Assembly (NCBI GenBank): GCA_963806955.1
Contig: CAWDZG010000002.1
Location: 1,798,001 to 1,862,000, forward strand
From: Gaiellasilicea sp963806955
GTDB taxonomy: Bacteria > Actinomycetota > Thermoleophilia > Gaiellales > Gaiellaceae
Length of the DNA stretch: 64,000 nt
Direction of reading: 5' to 3'
Of this stretch, positions 48,223-57,846 are shown one piece after another. The notes under the pieces were generated by a model that saw nothing but the letters and a program-made list of their open reading frames with translations, made no database searches and had not been told where the DNA came from. A program made the position numbers and the translations under genes. Within the stretch, counting starts at the first letter, position 1. Every line of letters starts with the position of its first letter.

Positions 48223-50551
48223 ATGCAGCGGATTCACTGGCGGCTGGCCGCGGTCGCGCTGGCGCTCATCGTCGTGCCGGTCGCGGCCGCGGACGATGAC
48301 GACGGCGACCGGCGCGGCGGCAAGCACGACGAGCTCGCGCTCAGCGTCGTCTCGAGCCCGGCGCGCTACGTCTCGGGCGGCGACGCCCGGATCGAGCTCG
48401 CCCTTCCGGACAAGACGAAGCCGGGGGACGTGGTGGTGACACTCAACGGCACGGACGTCACCTCGGTGTTCGGGCCCGATCCGGAGGGGAATCACCAGCT
48501 CGAGGGCGTCGTCACCGGCCTGCCGCTCGGGGAGAGCACGCTCGTCGCGCGCAGCCACAAGCACGCGAAGGGGAAGAAGCACTACGACGAGCTGAAGCTC
48601 GTCAACCACCCGATTCAGGGCCCGATCTTCTCCGGCCCGCACCAGCAGCCCTTCCTCTGCTCGACCGCGTCGAACGCCGCCTCGAACGGGCTGCCGCCGA
48701 TCGCGCAGTCGCCGACCTGCGAGACGGCGACGGTGACGAGCTTCGTCTACCGCAACCCGGGCGGGGCGTACCTGCCGTACGACCCGGCCGCGCCGCCGCC
48801 CGCCGCGTCGATCGAGCAGACGACGACGATGGACGGGAAGACGGTGCCGATGATCCTCCGCTGGGAGCGCGGCGTGATCAACCGCTTCATGTACTCGATC
48901 CTGATGCTCTCACCCGCGACGCAGGACGCCGCGGCGCCCGACCTCTCGGCGTGGAACCGGAAGGCGCTCATGAGCTTCTCCGGCGGCGTCGCGATCGGCC
49001 ATTACCAGGGCAGCCCGTCGGGCACCGACATGCGCCATCTCGCCGGCCTGCGGATGGGCTACGCCGTCCTCTACTCCACGGGGACGCGCACGAACACCCA
49101 CTACAACCTCCAGCTCGGCGGCGAGACGGCGATCATGCTCAAGGACCGCTTCGTCTCGCGCTACGCGGAGCCGGAGTACACGATCGCGGTCGGCGGCTCG
49201 GGCGGCGCGATCCAGCAGTACGTCTACGGCCAGAACCACCCGGGCCTGCTCGACGGCGGCGTGCCGCAGTACTCGTATCCCGGACATGGTCACGCAGACG
49301 ATCCACGTCGGCGACTGCGAGCTGCTCGAGCGCTGGGCGGACGCGAAGGTGCTCGCCGACCCGCTCTCGACGTGGCGCACGTGGGTCAACCGCACCGCGA
49401 TCGAGGGCATGAACGCGTCGGCGATCATCCCGAATCCGTACGCGGCGGTGATGCCGTACATGCCGACCCCGGGCTCGACCGAGTGCATCAACGGCTGGCG
49501 CGGCCTCTCGCCGCTCGCGCTCAACCCGCACTTCGGCACGGCGCCCGGCTACAACCCGGCCGTCCACGGGCCGGTCGAGTGGACGCACTGGGCCGACCTC
49601 GTCACGATCTACGGCACCGACGAGACGGGCTTCGCCCGCTCGCCGTGGGACAACGTCGGCGTCCAGTACGGGCTCACGGCGCTCCAGGCGGGCACGATCA
49701 CGCCCGAGCAGTTCCTCGACCTGAACGCGAATGCCGGCTCGTGGAAGCGCTCGGCCGACATGGTGCAGGAGGGCTGCCCGTTCATCGCCGCCCTCTGCGC
49801 CTCGCAGCTCCCGGACGTGTGGAGCGCCCGCAACATGCAGCTCTCGCCCGACGGCGGCGCGACGCCGGCCGCGCGGCGCGAGGGGAACAAGGACGCGGGC
49901 TACGCCGCGTACCGCTCCGGGATGGTCTTCCGGGGCAAGCTCGACATCCCGGTGATCGACTGGCGGCACTACCTCGAGGCCTACCTCGACATGCACAACT
50001 CGCACCAGTCGTTCGCCGCGCGGCAGCGGCTCCTGAACTACGACGGGGACGCGTCGAACCAGCTCGTCTGGTTCACGGCCGTGCCGCCGCCGGGCACCCC
50101 GGGCGCGCGGTTCGACCAGACGCCGCAGGCGTTCCTCGTCCTCGACGAGTGGATCAAGAACATCCAGGCGAACCCGCACAAGAGCGTCGCGAAGAACAAG
50201 CCGGCGACCGCCGTCGACGCGTGCTTCGACGCGAGCGGCCAGCCGATCGCGACCGGCAAGGACGTCTGGAACGGGATCCTCGACAAGCACTCCGCCGGGG
50301 CCTGCACGCAGGCGTTCCCGCTCTACGGCACCTCCCGCACCGTCGCGGGCGGGCCGATCGAGGGCGGCGTCTTCAAGTGCGCGCTCCAGCCGGTGTCCCG
50401 CGCGATCGCGCGCGGCGCCTACGGCTCGTGGCGGCCGACGCTCGCGGAGTGGATGCGCCTGCAGGCGATCTTCCCGGAGGGCGTCTGCGACTACGCGAAG
50501 GCCGATCAGATGCTCCCGCCCGACCTCGCGCGGGATCACGACGACGACTGA
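48223..50551 (+). CDS. Secreted DUF6351-type protein with possible serine hydrolase motif
   Basis: About 775 residues with a signal peptide (LAAVALALIVVPVAA). Strongly conserved stretches such as VAVGGSGGAIQQYVYGQNHP contain a G-x-S-x-G nucleophile elbow; later HVGDCELLERWAD and the acidic/His-containing WRHYLEAYLDMHNSHQSFAARQR could complete a catalytic set. One extra G near 49282 breaks the frame. The family is common in actinobacteria and its enzymatic role is not known to me. ATG 48223 has GGGGAGGA upstream. Followed by a textbook terminator. Confidence 0.78.
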
Positions 50552-50559
50552 GCGAACGA

Positions 50560-50592
50560 GGGCGGCTGCGTTCCGGCGCAGCCGCCCTTTTT
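50560..50592 (+). terminator. Rho-independent terminator
   Basis: 11-bp GC stem GGGCGGCTGCG / CGCAGCCGCCC with a TTCCGG loop and a TTTTT tail, 9 bp after the stop of the DUF6351 gene. Clear intrinsic terminator. Confidence 0.92.
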
Positions 50593-50693
50593 CCGCGTTG
50601 GAACGCGGATTTTCGGGCGTGCGGCGTAGCCTCGGTTGCGCCCGTGTTGCGCTTCGATTAACCGCCTAACCATGCCGTTGCGCAGACGTTCCA

Positions 50694-51158
50694 ATGGTCA
50701 TGAGCGCAACGGTCGCGTCGGAGCCGGTCACCTTGGAGCTGGACGCGGCGCGGCAATTCGACTTCTGGCTGGGGGAGTGGGACTGCGCGTGGGACGAGGG
50801 CGGCGCTCGCTGCGTCGGCACGAACTCGGTCTACCTCGACCTGGGGGGCAAGGTCGTCGTCGAGAACTTCGACGGCCGCCCGTCGCTCGACTTCCAGGGG
50901 CTCAGCTACTCGGTCTACGACCGGCGCGAGCAGTGCTGGAAGCAGACCTGGGTGGACAGCGAGGCGAACTACCTCGACTTCGTCGGCGGCTGGGCCGACG
51001 GGTCGATGGAGTTGCGTCGCAGCGCAGGCGGCTCCCTCTTCCGCATGCGCTGGGAGCGGATCGAGGCCGAGTCGCTCGACTGGTCGTGGTCACGCTCCGA
51101 CGACGGCGGTGCGACCTGGATGCCCCTGTGGCAGATCGCGTACAGCCGTGTCCTATAG
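50694..51158 (+). CDS. DUF1579-like small protein
   Basis: About 152 residues from ATG 50694 or 50700. FDFWLGEWDCAWDEGG and FQGLSYSVYDRREQCWKQTW have the shape of the lipocalin-like DUF1579 fold (short beta strands, Trp-rich). Soluble; ligand unknown. The end overlaps the next small gene by 11 bp, an arrangement that suggests co-translation. No frameshift. Confidence 0.65.
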   Translation: MVMSATVASEPVTLELDAARQFDFWLGEWDCAWDEGGARCVGTNSVYLDLGGKVVVENFDGRPSLDFQGLSYSVYDRREQCWKQTWVDSEANYLDFVGGWADGSMELRRSAGGSLFRMRWERIEAESLDWSWSRSDDGGATWMPLWQIAYSRVL

Positions 51159-51345
51159 CTGGGTCGACCCACACTTCGCGGCGCTCTACGCACGCCGCGA
51201 AGAGGAGCGGCTCGCGGAGCGGCTCGCAGCGCGCGTGCGCGTGCGAGCCGCCTCCGCGCCGTCCCCGAACGCGATCAGCCGGCGCGAGCCGAGCTGGATC
51301 GAGAACGACGCCCTCGCGCGCGGCGGGCACCTGAAACTGCTCTGA
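51148..51345 (+). CDS. Small Arg-rich protein of unknown function
   Basis: 65 residues from GTG 51148: VSYSWVDPHFAALYARREEER then an Arg/Ala helix and SRREPSWIENDALARGGHLK. No known domain. Overlap with the preceding gene supports translation. Plausible but short. Confidence 0.5.
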   Translation: MSYSWVDPHFAALYARREEERLAERLAARVRVRAASAPSPNAISRREPSWIENDALARGGHLKLL

Positions 51346-51549
51346 CTTGCGGCGCAAGGTCGGGATCCGCTCGCGCGGAATCCCAACCGCGCAAGACCGC
51401 TGAAGGGTCGCTTCGCTCCCATCTCGCCCTCGTAACGGCCGGCTCTCACCCTCCTGAGCCGGCTCGAGGGTGCCGGTGTCTCGCCGAAGATCCCTGGACA
51501 GCGGCGCTTTCGGGAGGCCCTCCGAGGCGCGTCCTAGAATGGCCCTTCC
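51346..51549 (+). promoter_or_regulatory. dnaE leader region with stem-loop
   Basis: 204-bp gap upstream of dnaE. It contains the inverted repeat GCCGGCTC-tcaccctcct-GAGCCGGC (8-bp arms, about 51439-51464). The tail TCCTAGAATGGCCC may hold a -10-like TAGAAT just before the GTG start. No riboswitch recognised; no other feature seen. Confidence 0.35.
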
Positions 51550-54500
51550 GTGAGCGCCGACTTCGTCCACCTGCACGTCCACAGCGAGTACTCGATCCTC
51601 GACGGGGCGTGCCGTATCCCTGCGCTCGCGGCCCGCGCCGCCGAGCTCGAGATGCCCGCCGTCGCGCTCACCGACCACGGCTCGCTCGCCGGCTCGGTCG
51701 ACCTCTACAAGGCCGCCGGGAAGCAGGGGGTCAAGCCGATCGTCGGCTGCGAGGTCTACGTCGCCGACGACCGCAAGGCGCGCACCCGCGGCTACGCGCA
51801 CCTGACGCTGCTCGCCGAGTACGAACACCGGCTACTCGAACCTGATCAAGCTCTGCTCGCTCGGCTACCTCGAGGGCTACTTCGCCAAGCCGCGCGTCGA
51901 CTGGGAGCTGCTCGAGCGCTACTCGGGCGGGCTGATCGCGCTCTCCGGCTGCCTCTCGGGCCGCGTGAACAAGGCGCTCGAGGAGAACCGGCCCAAGGAC
52001 GCCCGCGCCGAGCTCGACCGGCTCGCGCAGGTGTTCGGGCGCGACAACACCTACGTCGAGCTGCAGAACGCCGGCCTCGACGTGCAGCAGGTGGTCAACC
52101 CGCAGCTCGTCAAGCTCGCCGCTGAGGCGCAGCTGCCGCTCGTCGCCACCGGAGACGTCCACTACCTGAACGCCAGCGACGCCTACTCGCACGAGGCGCT
52201 CCTCTGCATCCAGTCGGGCGACTCGCTCAAGAACCCGAATCACTGGCGCTTCGACACGAACGAGTTCTACTTCAAGAGCCCGGCCGAGATGGCGCTCGAC
52301 TTCCCCGGCCACGAGGACGCGATGCGGCGCACGCTCGAGGTCGCCGAGCGCTGCTCGATCGAGATCGCGCTCGGGAACATCCTGCTGCCGAAGTTCCCGA
52401 CGCCCGAACGACCGCGACGCCTTCGAGTACCTCGTCGAGCTGTGCGAGCAGGGGCTCGAGCGCCGCTACGACAAGATCACGCCCGAGCTGCGCGAGCGGC
52501 TCCAGTTCGAGCTGAAGACGATCCGCGAGATGGGCTTCGCCGACTACTTCCTGATCGTCTGGGACTTCATCCACTTCGCGAAGGTGAACGGGATCGGCGT
52601 CGGCCCGGGCCGCGGCTCGGCCGCCGGCTCGCTCGCCGCGTACTGCCTCGAGATCACCGACATCGACCCGATCCGGTACGACCTGCTCTTCGAGCGGTTC
52701 CTCAACCCGGGCCGCAAGTCGATGCCCGACATCGACATCGACTTCGCCGTCGAGGGCCGCGAGCGGGTGATCAACTACGTCTCGGAGAAGTACGGCCGCG
52801 ACCGCGTCGCCCAGATCATCACCTTCGGGACGATGGCCGCCCGCGCGGCCGTGCGCGACGCCGGCCGCGTGCTCGAGATCCCCTACGGCGTCGTCGACCG
52901 GATCGCGAAGCTGATCCCGGAAGGACCGGGCCAGACGCTCGGCGACTGCCTCAAGTCGGGCGAGCTGAAGCAGGCGTACGACACCGACCCGGTCGCGAAG
53001 GAGATCGTCGACCTCGCCCGGCCGCTCGAGGGGCTCGTGCGCCAGGACTCGATCCACGCCGCCGGCGTCGTGATCGGCGCCGAGCCGCTGATCGACATCA
53101 TCCCGCTGCAGCAGAAGGGCGCCGACCAGGAGGTCGTGACCCAGTTCTCGATGAACACCGTCGAGGCGCTCGGCCTGCTGAAGATGGACTTCCTCGGCCT
53201 GCGCAACCTCGACGTGATCGACAAGGCGGTCGAGCTGATCGGCAACGTCGACATGACGACGATCCCGCTCGACGACAAGAAGACGTACGCGATGCTCGCG
53301 CGCGGCGAGGCGATGGGCGTCTTCCAGTTCGAGTCGTCCGGCATGCGCGAGGCGCTGCGGCAGGTGAAGCCGACCGTGTTCGAGGACCTGATCGCGCTCG
53401 TGGCGCTCTACCGGCCGGGGCCGATGCAGTACATCCCGAACTACGCGAAGCGGAAGGCGGGCCAGGAGGCGGTCACCTTCATCGACCCGCGCCTGAAGGC
53501 GATCACCGGCGCCACGTACGGGATCTCGATCTACCAGGAGCAGTCGATGGAGATCGCCAAGCAGGTCGGCGGCTTCACGCCTGCCGAGGCGGACGACCTG
53601 CGCAAGGCGATCGGGAAGAAGATCCACGCGCTGATGGCGTCGCTGAAGGACAAGTTCATCAGCGGCTGCATCGCGAACGAGACCTCCGAGCAGGTGGCGC
53701 GGCAGCTCTGGGACGACATCGAGAAGTCGCAGGACTACTCCTTCAACAAGTCGCACGCGGCCTGCTACGCGCTGATCGCCTACCGCACCGCCTGGCTGCG
53801 CGCGAACCACCCGTGCGAGTACATGGCCGCGCTGATCTCCTCGGTGATGAACACGAAGGACCGCGTGCCGCTGTACGTCAACGCCTGCGACGAGCTCGGG
53901 ATCGAGGTGCTGCCGCCCGACGTGAACTCGTCCCAGTTCGACTTCGCAGTCGTGGAGGGGAAGATCCGCTTCGGCCTCAACGCGGTCAAGGCCGTGGGCG
54001 AGACGGCCGCGCGCACGATCGTCCGCGCCCGCGAAGAGGGCGGCCCCTTCGAGTCGATCTGGGACTTCACCGAGCGCGTCGACCCGCAGGTGGTGAACAA
54101 GCGCTCGCTCGAGGCGCTGGTCAAGTGCGGTGCGCTCGACTCCACAGATGCCTCGCGGCTGGGAATGCTCGCCTGCCTCGAGCAGGCGCTCGCCTGGGGG
54201 CAGAAGCACGCCGCCGACCGGCTCGCCGGGCAGGCGTCGATCTTCGACATGGGCGACACGGAGACGGAGCAGGCGCCGCGGCACCATCCGGTGATCCCGG
54301 CCGGCGAGTTCGAGAAGCCCGAGCTGCTGAAGCTCGAGAAGGAGACGCTCGGCCTCTACGTCTCCGAGCACCCGCTGCACGCCGTGCGCGAGCAGCTGCG
54401 CCGGAAGACCGACTGCACGCTCGCCGAGCTCGAGCGCCGCCGGGACGGCGAGGTGGTCACGGTCGGCGGGATCGTGGCCTCGGTGAAGCAGCTGACGACG

Positions 54501-54935
54501 AAGCGCGGCGAGCCGATGGTCTTCCTCGGCCTCGACGACCCGACCGGCGGCGGCGAGGTCGTCGTCTTCAACTCGACCTACGCGAGCGCCCGCGAGTACT
54601 GCGTCGCCGACCGGATCCTCGTGATCAAGGGCCGCGTCGACCACAAGCAGCAGGGCGAGACGAAGCTGATCGCGATCGAGGTCTCGCCGTTCGAGGTCGT
54701 GCCGGAGCGGACCGAGATCCGCTTCAAGCTCGACGCGCGCGCCGCCCGGGCCGGGTTGATCCGCGATCTCGCCCACCTCGTCAAGGACTACCCGGGCGAG
54801 TCGCCGGTGTACGTGGCGCTCGAGACCTCGTTGGGGCCGAAGACGCTCGCGCTCGGGCCGCAGTACCGGGTCGCGATCGGCACAGACTTCATCACCGAGG
54901 CGCGCACGCTGCTCGGCGCCGACGCGATCCTGTGA
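51550..54935 (+). CDS. dnaE: DNA polymerase III alpha subunit
   Basis: About 1,128 residues from GTG 51550. Order: PHP domain (HLHVHSEYSILDGAC, LTDHGSLAG), palm with PDIDIDF catalytic Asp pair near residue 393 and the GVGPGRGSAAGSLAAYC finger motif, thumb/tau-binding, and an OB-fold near the end (VVTVGGIVASVKQL). Two single-base insertions break the frame near 51823 (GAG-TAC-g-AAC) and 52406 (CCC-g-AAC); both resolve exactly to the length of other DnaE proteins, so they are likely sequence errors. Essential replicase. Stop overlaps the VOC gene start by GTGA. Confidence 0.93.
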
Positions 54936-55318
54936 TCGCGGGGCTCGACCACGTCGTGATCGCCGTCTCCGACTGGGAGCGCTCGAACGCGTTCTACTGC
55001 GGGGTACTCGGTGCCGAGCTGGTCGCGCAGGGACCCAGTGCGTACGCCTACCGCTTCGGCCGGCAACAGCTGAACGCGCACGGCCCCGGGGGAACGCCCC
55101 ATCCGGTCGCGAAGGATCCGGTCCGCCCAGGCAACGCCGACGTCTGCCTCCTGTGGGACGGGCCGATCGAGAGCGCGGTCGCGCTGCTGGGCGCCCACGG
55201 CGTCGCGGTGGAGGAAGGGCCGGTGGCCCGGTCAGGCGCGCGGGACGCAGGCACGAGCGTGTACTTCCGCGACCCCGACGGGAGCTTGCTCGAGCTGCTC
55301 TCGTACGAGGCGGCCTGA
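54932..55318 (+). CDS. VOC family protein
   Basis: 128 residues from GTG 54932, coupled to dnaE by GTGA. Begins IAGLDHVVIAVSDWERSNAFY and ends YFRDPDGSLLELLSYE, with the usual His-strand-Glu arrangement of single-domain glyoxalase/extradiol dioxygenase-like proteins. Substrate not inferable. Confidence 0.85.
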   Translation: MIAGLDHVVIAVSDWERSNAFYCGVLGAELVAQGPSAYAYRFGRQQLNAHGPGGTPHPVAKDPVRPGNADVCLLWDGPIESAVALLGAHGVAVEEGPVARSGARDAGTSVYFRDPDGSLLELLSYEAA

Positions 55319-55320
55319 CC

Positions 55321-55570
55321 GTGCAGGTCGAGTTCGAGGTCGAGGAGGCCGGCTGCTCGTCGTGCGCGGCGCTCGTCACCGAGGCGCTCGAGCCGCTCGC
55401 GACGGTCGCGTCGATCGAGATCGACGAAGACGCCGATCGCGCGCACGTGACACTCGACGCACCCGACGGCGCTCGCCGAGGACGCGGTCGCCGCCGCGCT
55501 CGCCGGTGCGTCCGAGGGCGCCGGCCATGCGTACCGGGTGCGCCCCGGCTCCTGGCACACGGCCGGCTAG
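55321..55570 (+). CDS. HMA-like heavy-metal-associated small protein, one frame break
   Basis: 82 residues from GTG 55321. VQVEFEVEEAGCSSCAALVT holds the CxxC of metal-associated domains; the fold continues VASIEIDEDADRAHVTLDAP and, after one extra G at 55471, LAEDAVAAALAGASEGAGHAY. CxxC is GCSSC. Probably binds copper or zinc, or is a redox variant. Stop shares CTAG (55567-55570) with the convergent ABC permease gene. Confidence 0.72.
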
Positions 55571-56304
55571 GGCGTTCGCCGCCGCAGCGTCGCCGCCCCG
55601 AGGGCGAGCGCGAGCACGATCGAGCCGGAGATGACGCCGACGTCGACGGCCAGCTCGCGGCCGAAGCCGCTCTCCTGCGTCACGCGCACGAGCGCGTCGA
55701 TCGCGTAGGTGAGCGGGAGGAGGTCGGAGACGTGCTCGAGCAGCGGCGCCATCCGGTCGCGCGGGGCGAGTAGGCCGCCGAGCAGGATCTGGGGCAGCAC
55801 GACGGCGGGCAGGAACTGGACCGCCTGGAACTCGGTCCGGGCGAACGCGCTCGTGAAGAGGCCGAGCGCCATGCCGAGGAGCGCGTTCAGGATCGCGATC
55901 GCGACGACGAGCCCGACCGGGCCGGCGGTGTCGAGCCCGAGCAGCCCGAAGGCGACGCCCGCGGCGATCACCGCCTGGACGGCGGCGACGGCGGCGAACG
56001 CGAGCCCGTAGCCGACGAGCAGGTCGGCCTTCGCGAGCGGCAGCGACATTAGCCGCTCGAGCGTTCCCGTCGTCCGCTCGCGCAGCATCGCGATCGAGGT
56101 GACCAGGAACATCGAGGTGAACGGGAAGACGCCGACGAGCGGCGCCCCGACGCGGTCGAACGTCTGCTCCTGGCCGTCGAAGACGTAGCGGAAGAGCGCC
56201 AGCAGCACCGGGGGCACCACGAACACGAGTGCGAGCGTCCGCGGGTCGCGCCGCAGCTGCTGGAGCACGCGGGCCGCAGTGGCGAGTGTCACCCGCGCGC
56301 TCAC
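55567..56304 (-). CDS. ABC-2 type transporter permease
   Basis: 245 residues with about six helices: LVFVVPPVLLALFRYVFDG, PLVGVFPFTSMFLVTS, ERLMSLPLAKADLLVGYGLA, ending in VISGSIVLALALGAATL. The conserved RERTTGTLERLMSLPL block is typical of drug/lipid exporters of the ABC-2 type (DrrB-like). GTG 56304 overlaps the ATPase stop by GTGA. Confidence 0.9.
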   Translation of the reverse strand: MSARVTLATAARVLQQLRRDPRTLALVFVVPPVLLALFRYVFDGQEQTFDRVGAPLVGVFPFTSMFLVTSIAMLRERTTGTLERLMSLPLAKADLLVGYGLAFAAVAAVQAVIAAGVAFGLLGLDTAGPVGLVVAIAILNALLGMALGLFTSAFARTEFQAVQFLPAVVLPQILLGGLLAPRDRMAPLLEHVSDLLPLTYAIDALVRVTQESGFGRELAVDVGVISGSIVLALALGAATLRRRTP

Positions 56305-57011
56305 GTCGCCTCGGCGAGCTGCAGGAACGCGGCCTCGAGATCTCGGGCGCCGGTCTGCGCGAGCAACCCTGCGGGTGTGTCGTGCGCGACGATCCGGCCC
56401 TCGCGCATGAGGACGAGGCTGTCCGAGCGCGCGGCCTCGTCCATGACGTGGCTCGAGACGAGCAGCGCAGCCCCGGCCTCGGCGAGCCGGTGGAAGGTCG
56501 CCCAGAGATCGCGCCGCAGCACCGGGTCGAGCCCGACCGTCGGCTCGTCGAGGACGAGCACGTCCGGCTCGCCGAGGAGCGCCGCCGCGAGCGAGCTCCG
56601 CGACCGCTCGCCGCCGGAGAGCGTCCGCACCACCTGGTCGGCCTGGGAGCGCAGGTCGACGATGTCGATCGCGCTGTCGACGCGGGCTGCGGGGACGCCG
56701 AGCACGCGGGCGAAGTAGCGCAGGTTCTCGCGCACGGTCAGGTCGCCGTAGACCGACGGCGCCTGGGTGACGTAGCCGACCCGATGGCGCAGCTCGGCCG
56801 ACCCGGCAGGCAGGCCGAGGACGCGCACGGAGCCCGACTCCACCTGCTGGACGCCGACGATCGCGCGCATCAGCGTCGACTTCCCGGAGCCGCTCGGGCC
56901 GAGCAGCCCGGTGACGACGCCGTGCCGGAGTGCGAGCGAGACCGCGGGGAGCACGAGGGCGCCGCCGCGCCGAACGTGCAGGCCGGTCACCTCGATCGCG
57001 ACGGCGCTCAA
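56301..57011 (-). CDS. ABC transporter ATPase subunit
   Basis: 236 residues from TTG 57011. Walker A LLGPSGSGKSTLMR, Q-loop TQAPSVYGDL, signature LSGGERSR, Walker B VLVLDEPTVGLDP and the H-loop SSHVMDE. DrrA-like exporter ATPase pairing with the permease. The C-terminal RDLEAAFLQLAEAT is usual. Substrate unknown. Confidence 0.93.
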   Translation of the reverse strand: MSAVAIEVTGLHVRRGGALVLPAVSLALRHGVVTGLLGPSGSGKSTLMRAIVGVQQVESGSVRVLGLPAGSAELRHRVGYVTQAPSVYGDLTVRENLRYFARVLGVPAARVDSAIDIVDLRSQADQVVRTLSGGERSRSSLAAALLGEPDVLVLDEPTVGLDPVLRRDLWATFHRLAEAGAALLVSSHVMDEAARSDSLVLMREGRIVAHDTPAGLLAQTGARDLEAAFLQLAEAT

Positions 57012-57117
57012 CGACGACCAGGTCTCGGCAGGGGCATCAGGGCTAGCGTACGCGCGTGGCGGAGCGGATCCTCACCGTGCGCGCGGCGGCACCGTGCGTA
57101 CTGGAAGCGTTCCTGGC

Positions 57118-57843
57118 CTAGCCGCGCAGCAACTGCTCGAGCCCGGGCAGGTGGCGCTTGCAGAGCTGGGGCAGCCCGGCGTGCTCGACCTCGTAGACGA
57201 TCGCCGGGATCCCCTGTTCCTGCAGCCACTCGTCGAACGCGCCGGGCGAGGCGACCTCGAGCTCGGACACGACCCGCATTCCGGCAGCGGTCGCAAGCAG
57301 CTCGACCGGCTCGTGCGGCACTCCTGCGCGGATGAGGATCAGCTCGATCGGCGCGTGCAGGTCGAGCACGAGCTTCGGCCGCAACTCGTGCACGAGCGCC
57401 ATCAGGGCCTTCGTCTCCGGCTCGCAGCCGGGCTCGGCACCCGGCGACGAGTGGCTCGTGCGATTCGGGAGCTCGCGCAGCGCGGGATCGATCCCGGGTG
57501 GGTAGGTGAAGGAAGGTTCGGCGCTCCAGCTGGCGCAGGGGAAGTTGCGGTTCAGGTCGACGCCGGCGGCGTTCTGGCGTGTGCCGGCGAGCAGGCCGTC
57601 GGGATTCGCGACCTGGACGACCGCCCAGCGCGTCTCGTCGCCGGGGATCCGTTCGAGCAGCCGTCGGGCAAGCAGGCCCGTCTCGGCCTCCTCGCCGTGG
57701 TGGGCGGCGACGAGCAGCCCCTCGACCGGGGTGCCGGCCGCGGGCAGCTGGACGACGAGGGGCAGCCCGCGGCGCGAGCGGCCGTACTCGTGCTCGCGCC
57801 AGCCGCGGAGCACGTTCGACGTCGTTCGGTCGCCGTTCGGCAT
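57118..57843 (-). CDS. MpaA-like M14 zinc carboxypeptidase
   Basis: 241 residues from ATG 57843. Metal and active-site motifs: VAAHHGEEAE (H-x-x-E zinc ligands around residues 48-52), NPDGLLAGTRQNAAGVDLNR (substrate Arg/Asn), LVLDLHAPIELI (third His) and YEVEHA (catalytic Glu). Fits murein peptide amidase A, which trims gamma-D-Glu-meso-Dap peptides in cell-wall recycling. No signal peptide, so cytoplasmic. 3 bp from the antiporter gene upstream in the operon order. Confidence 0.88.
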   Translation of the reverse strand: MPNGDRTTSNVLRGWREHEYGRSRRGLPLVVQLPAAGTPVEGLLVAAHHGEEAETGLLARRLLERIPGDETRWAVVQVANPDGLLAGTRQNAAGVDLNRNFPCASWSAEPSFTYPPGIDPALRELPNRTSHSSPGAEPGCEPETKALMALVHELRPKLVLDLHAPIELILIRAGVPHEPVELLATAAGMRVVSELEVASPGAFDEWLQEQGIPAIVYEVEHAGLPQLCKRHLPGLEQLLRG

Positions 57844-57846
57844 CGC

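Noticed and set aside
43954..48642. A 1562-codon open frame on the minus strand
   Set aside because: It covers the SNF2 gene in the wrong frame and joins only small real pieces of the SWIM and MoxR genes; high GC makes long stop-free shadows common.
51346..51549. Riboswitch upstream of dnaE
   Set aside because: Only a simple stem is visible; no conserved core of a known riboswitch class can be matched.
52272..55379. A 1035-codon open frame antisense to dnaE
   Set aside because: Composition of the product (Val/Leu/Asp/Arg blocks without domains) is that of an antisense shadow; dnaE motifs on the plus strand are decisive.
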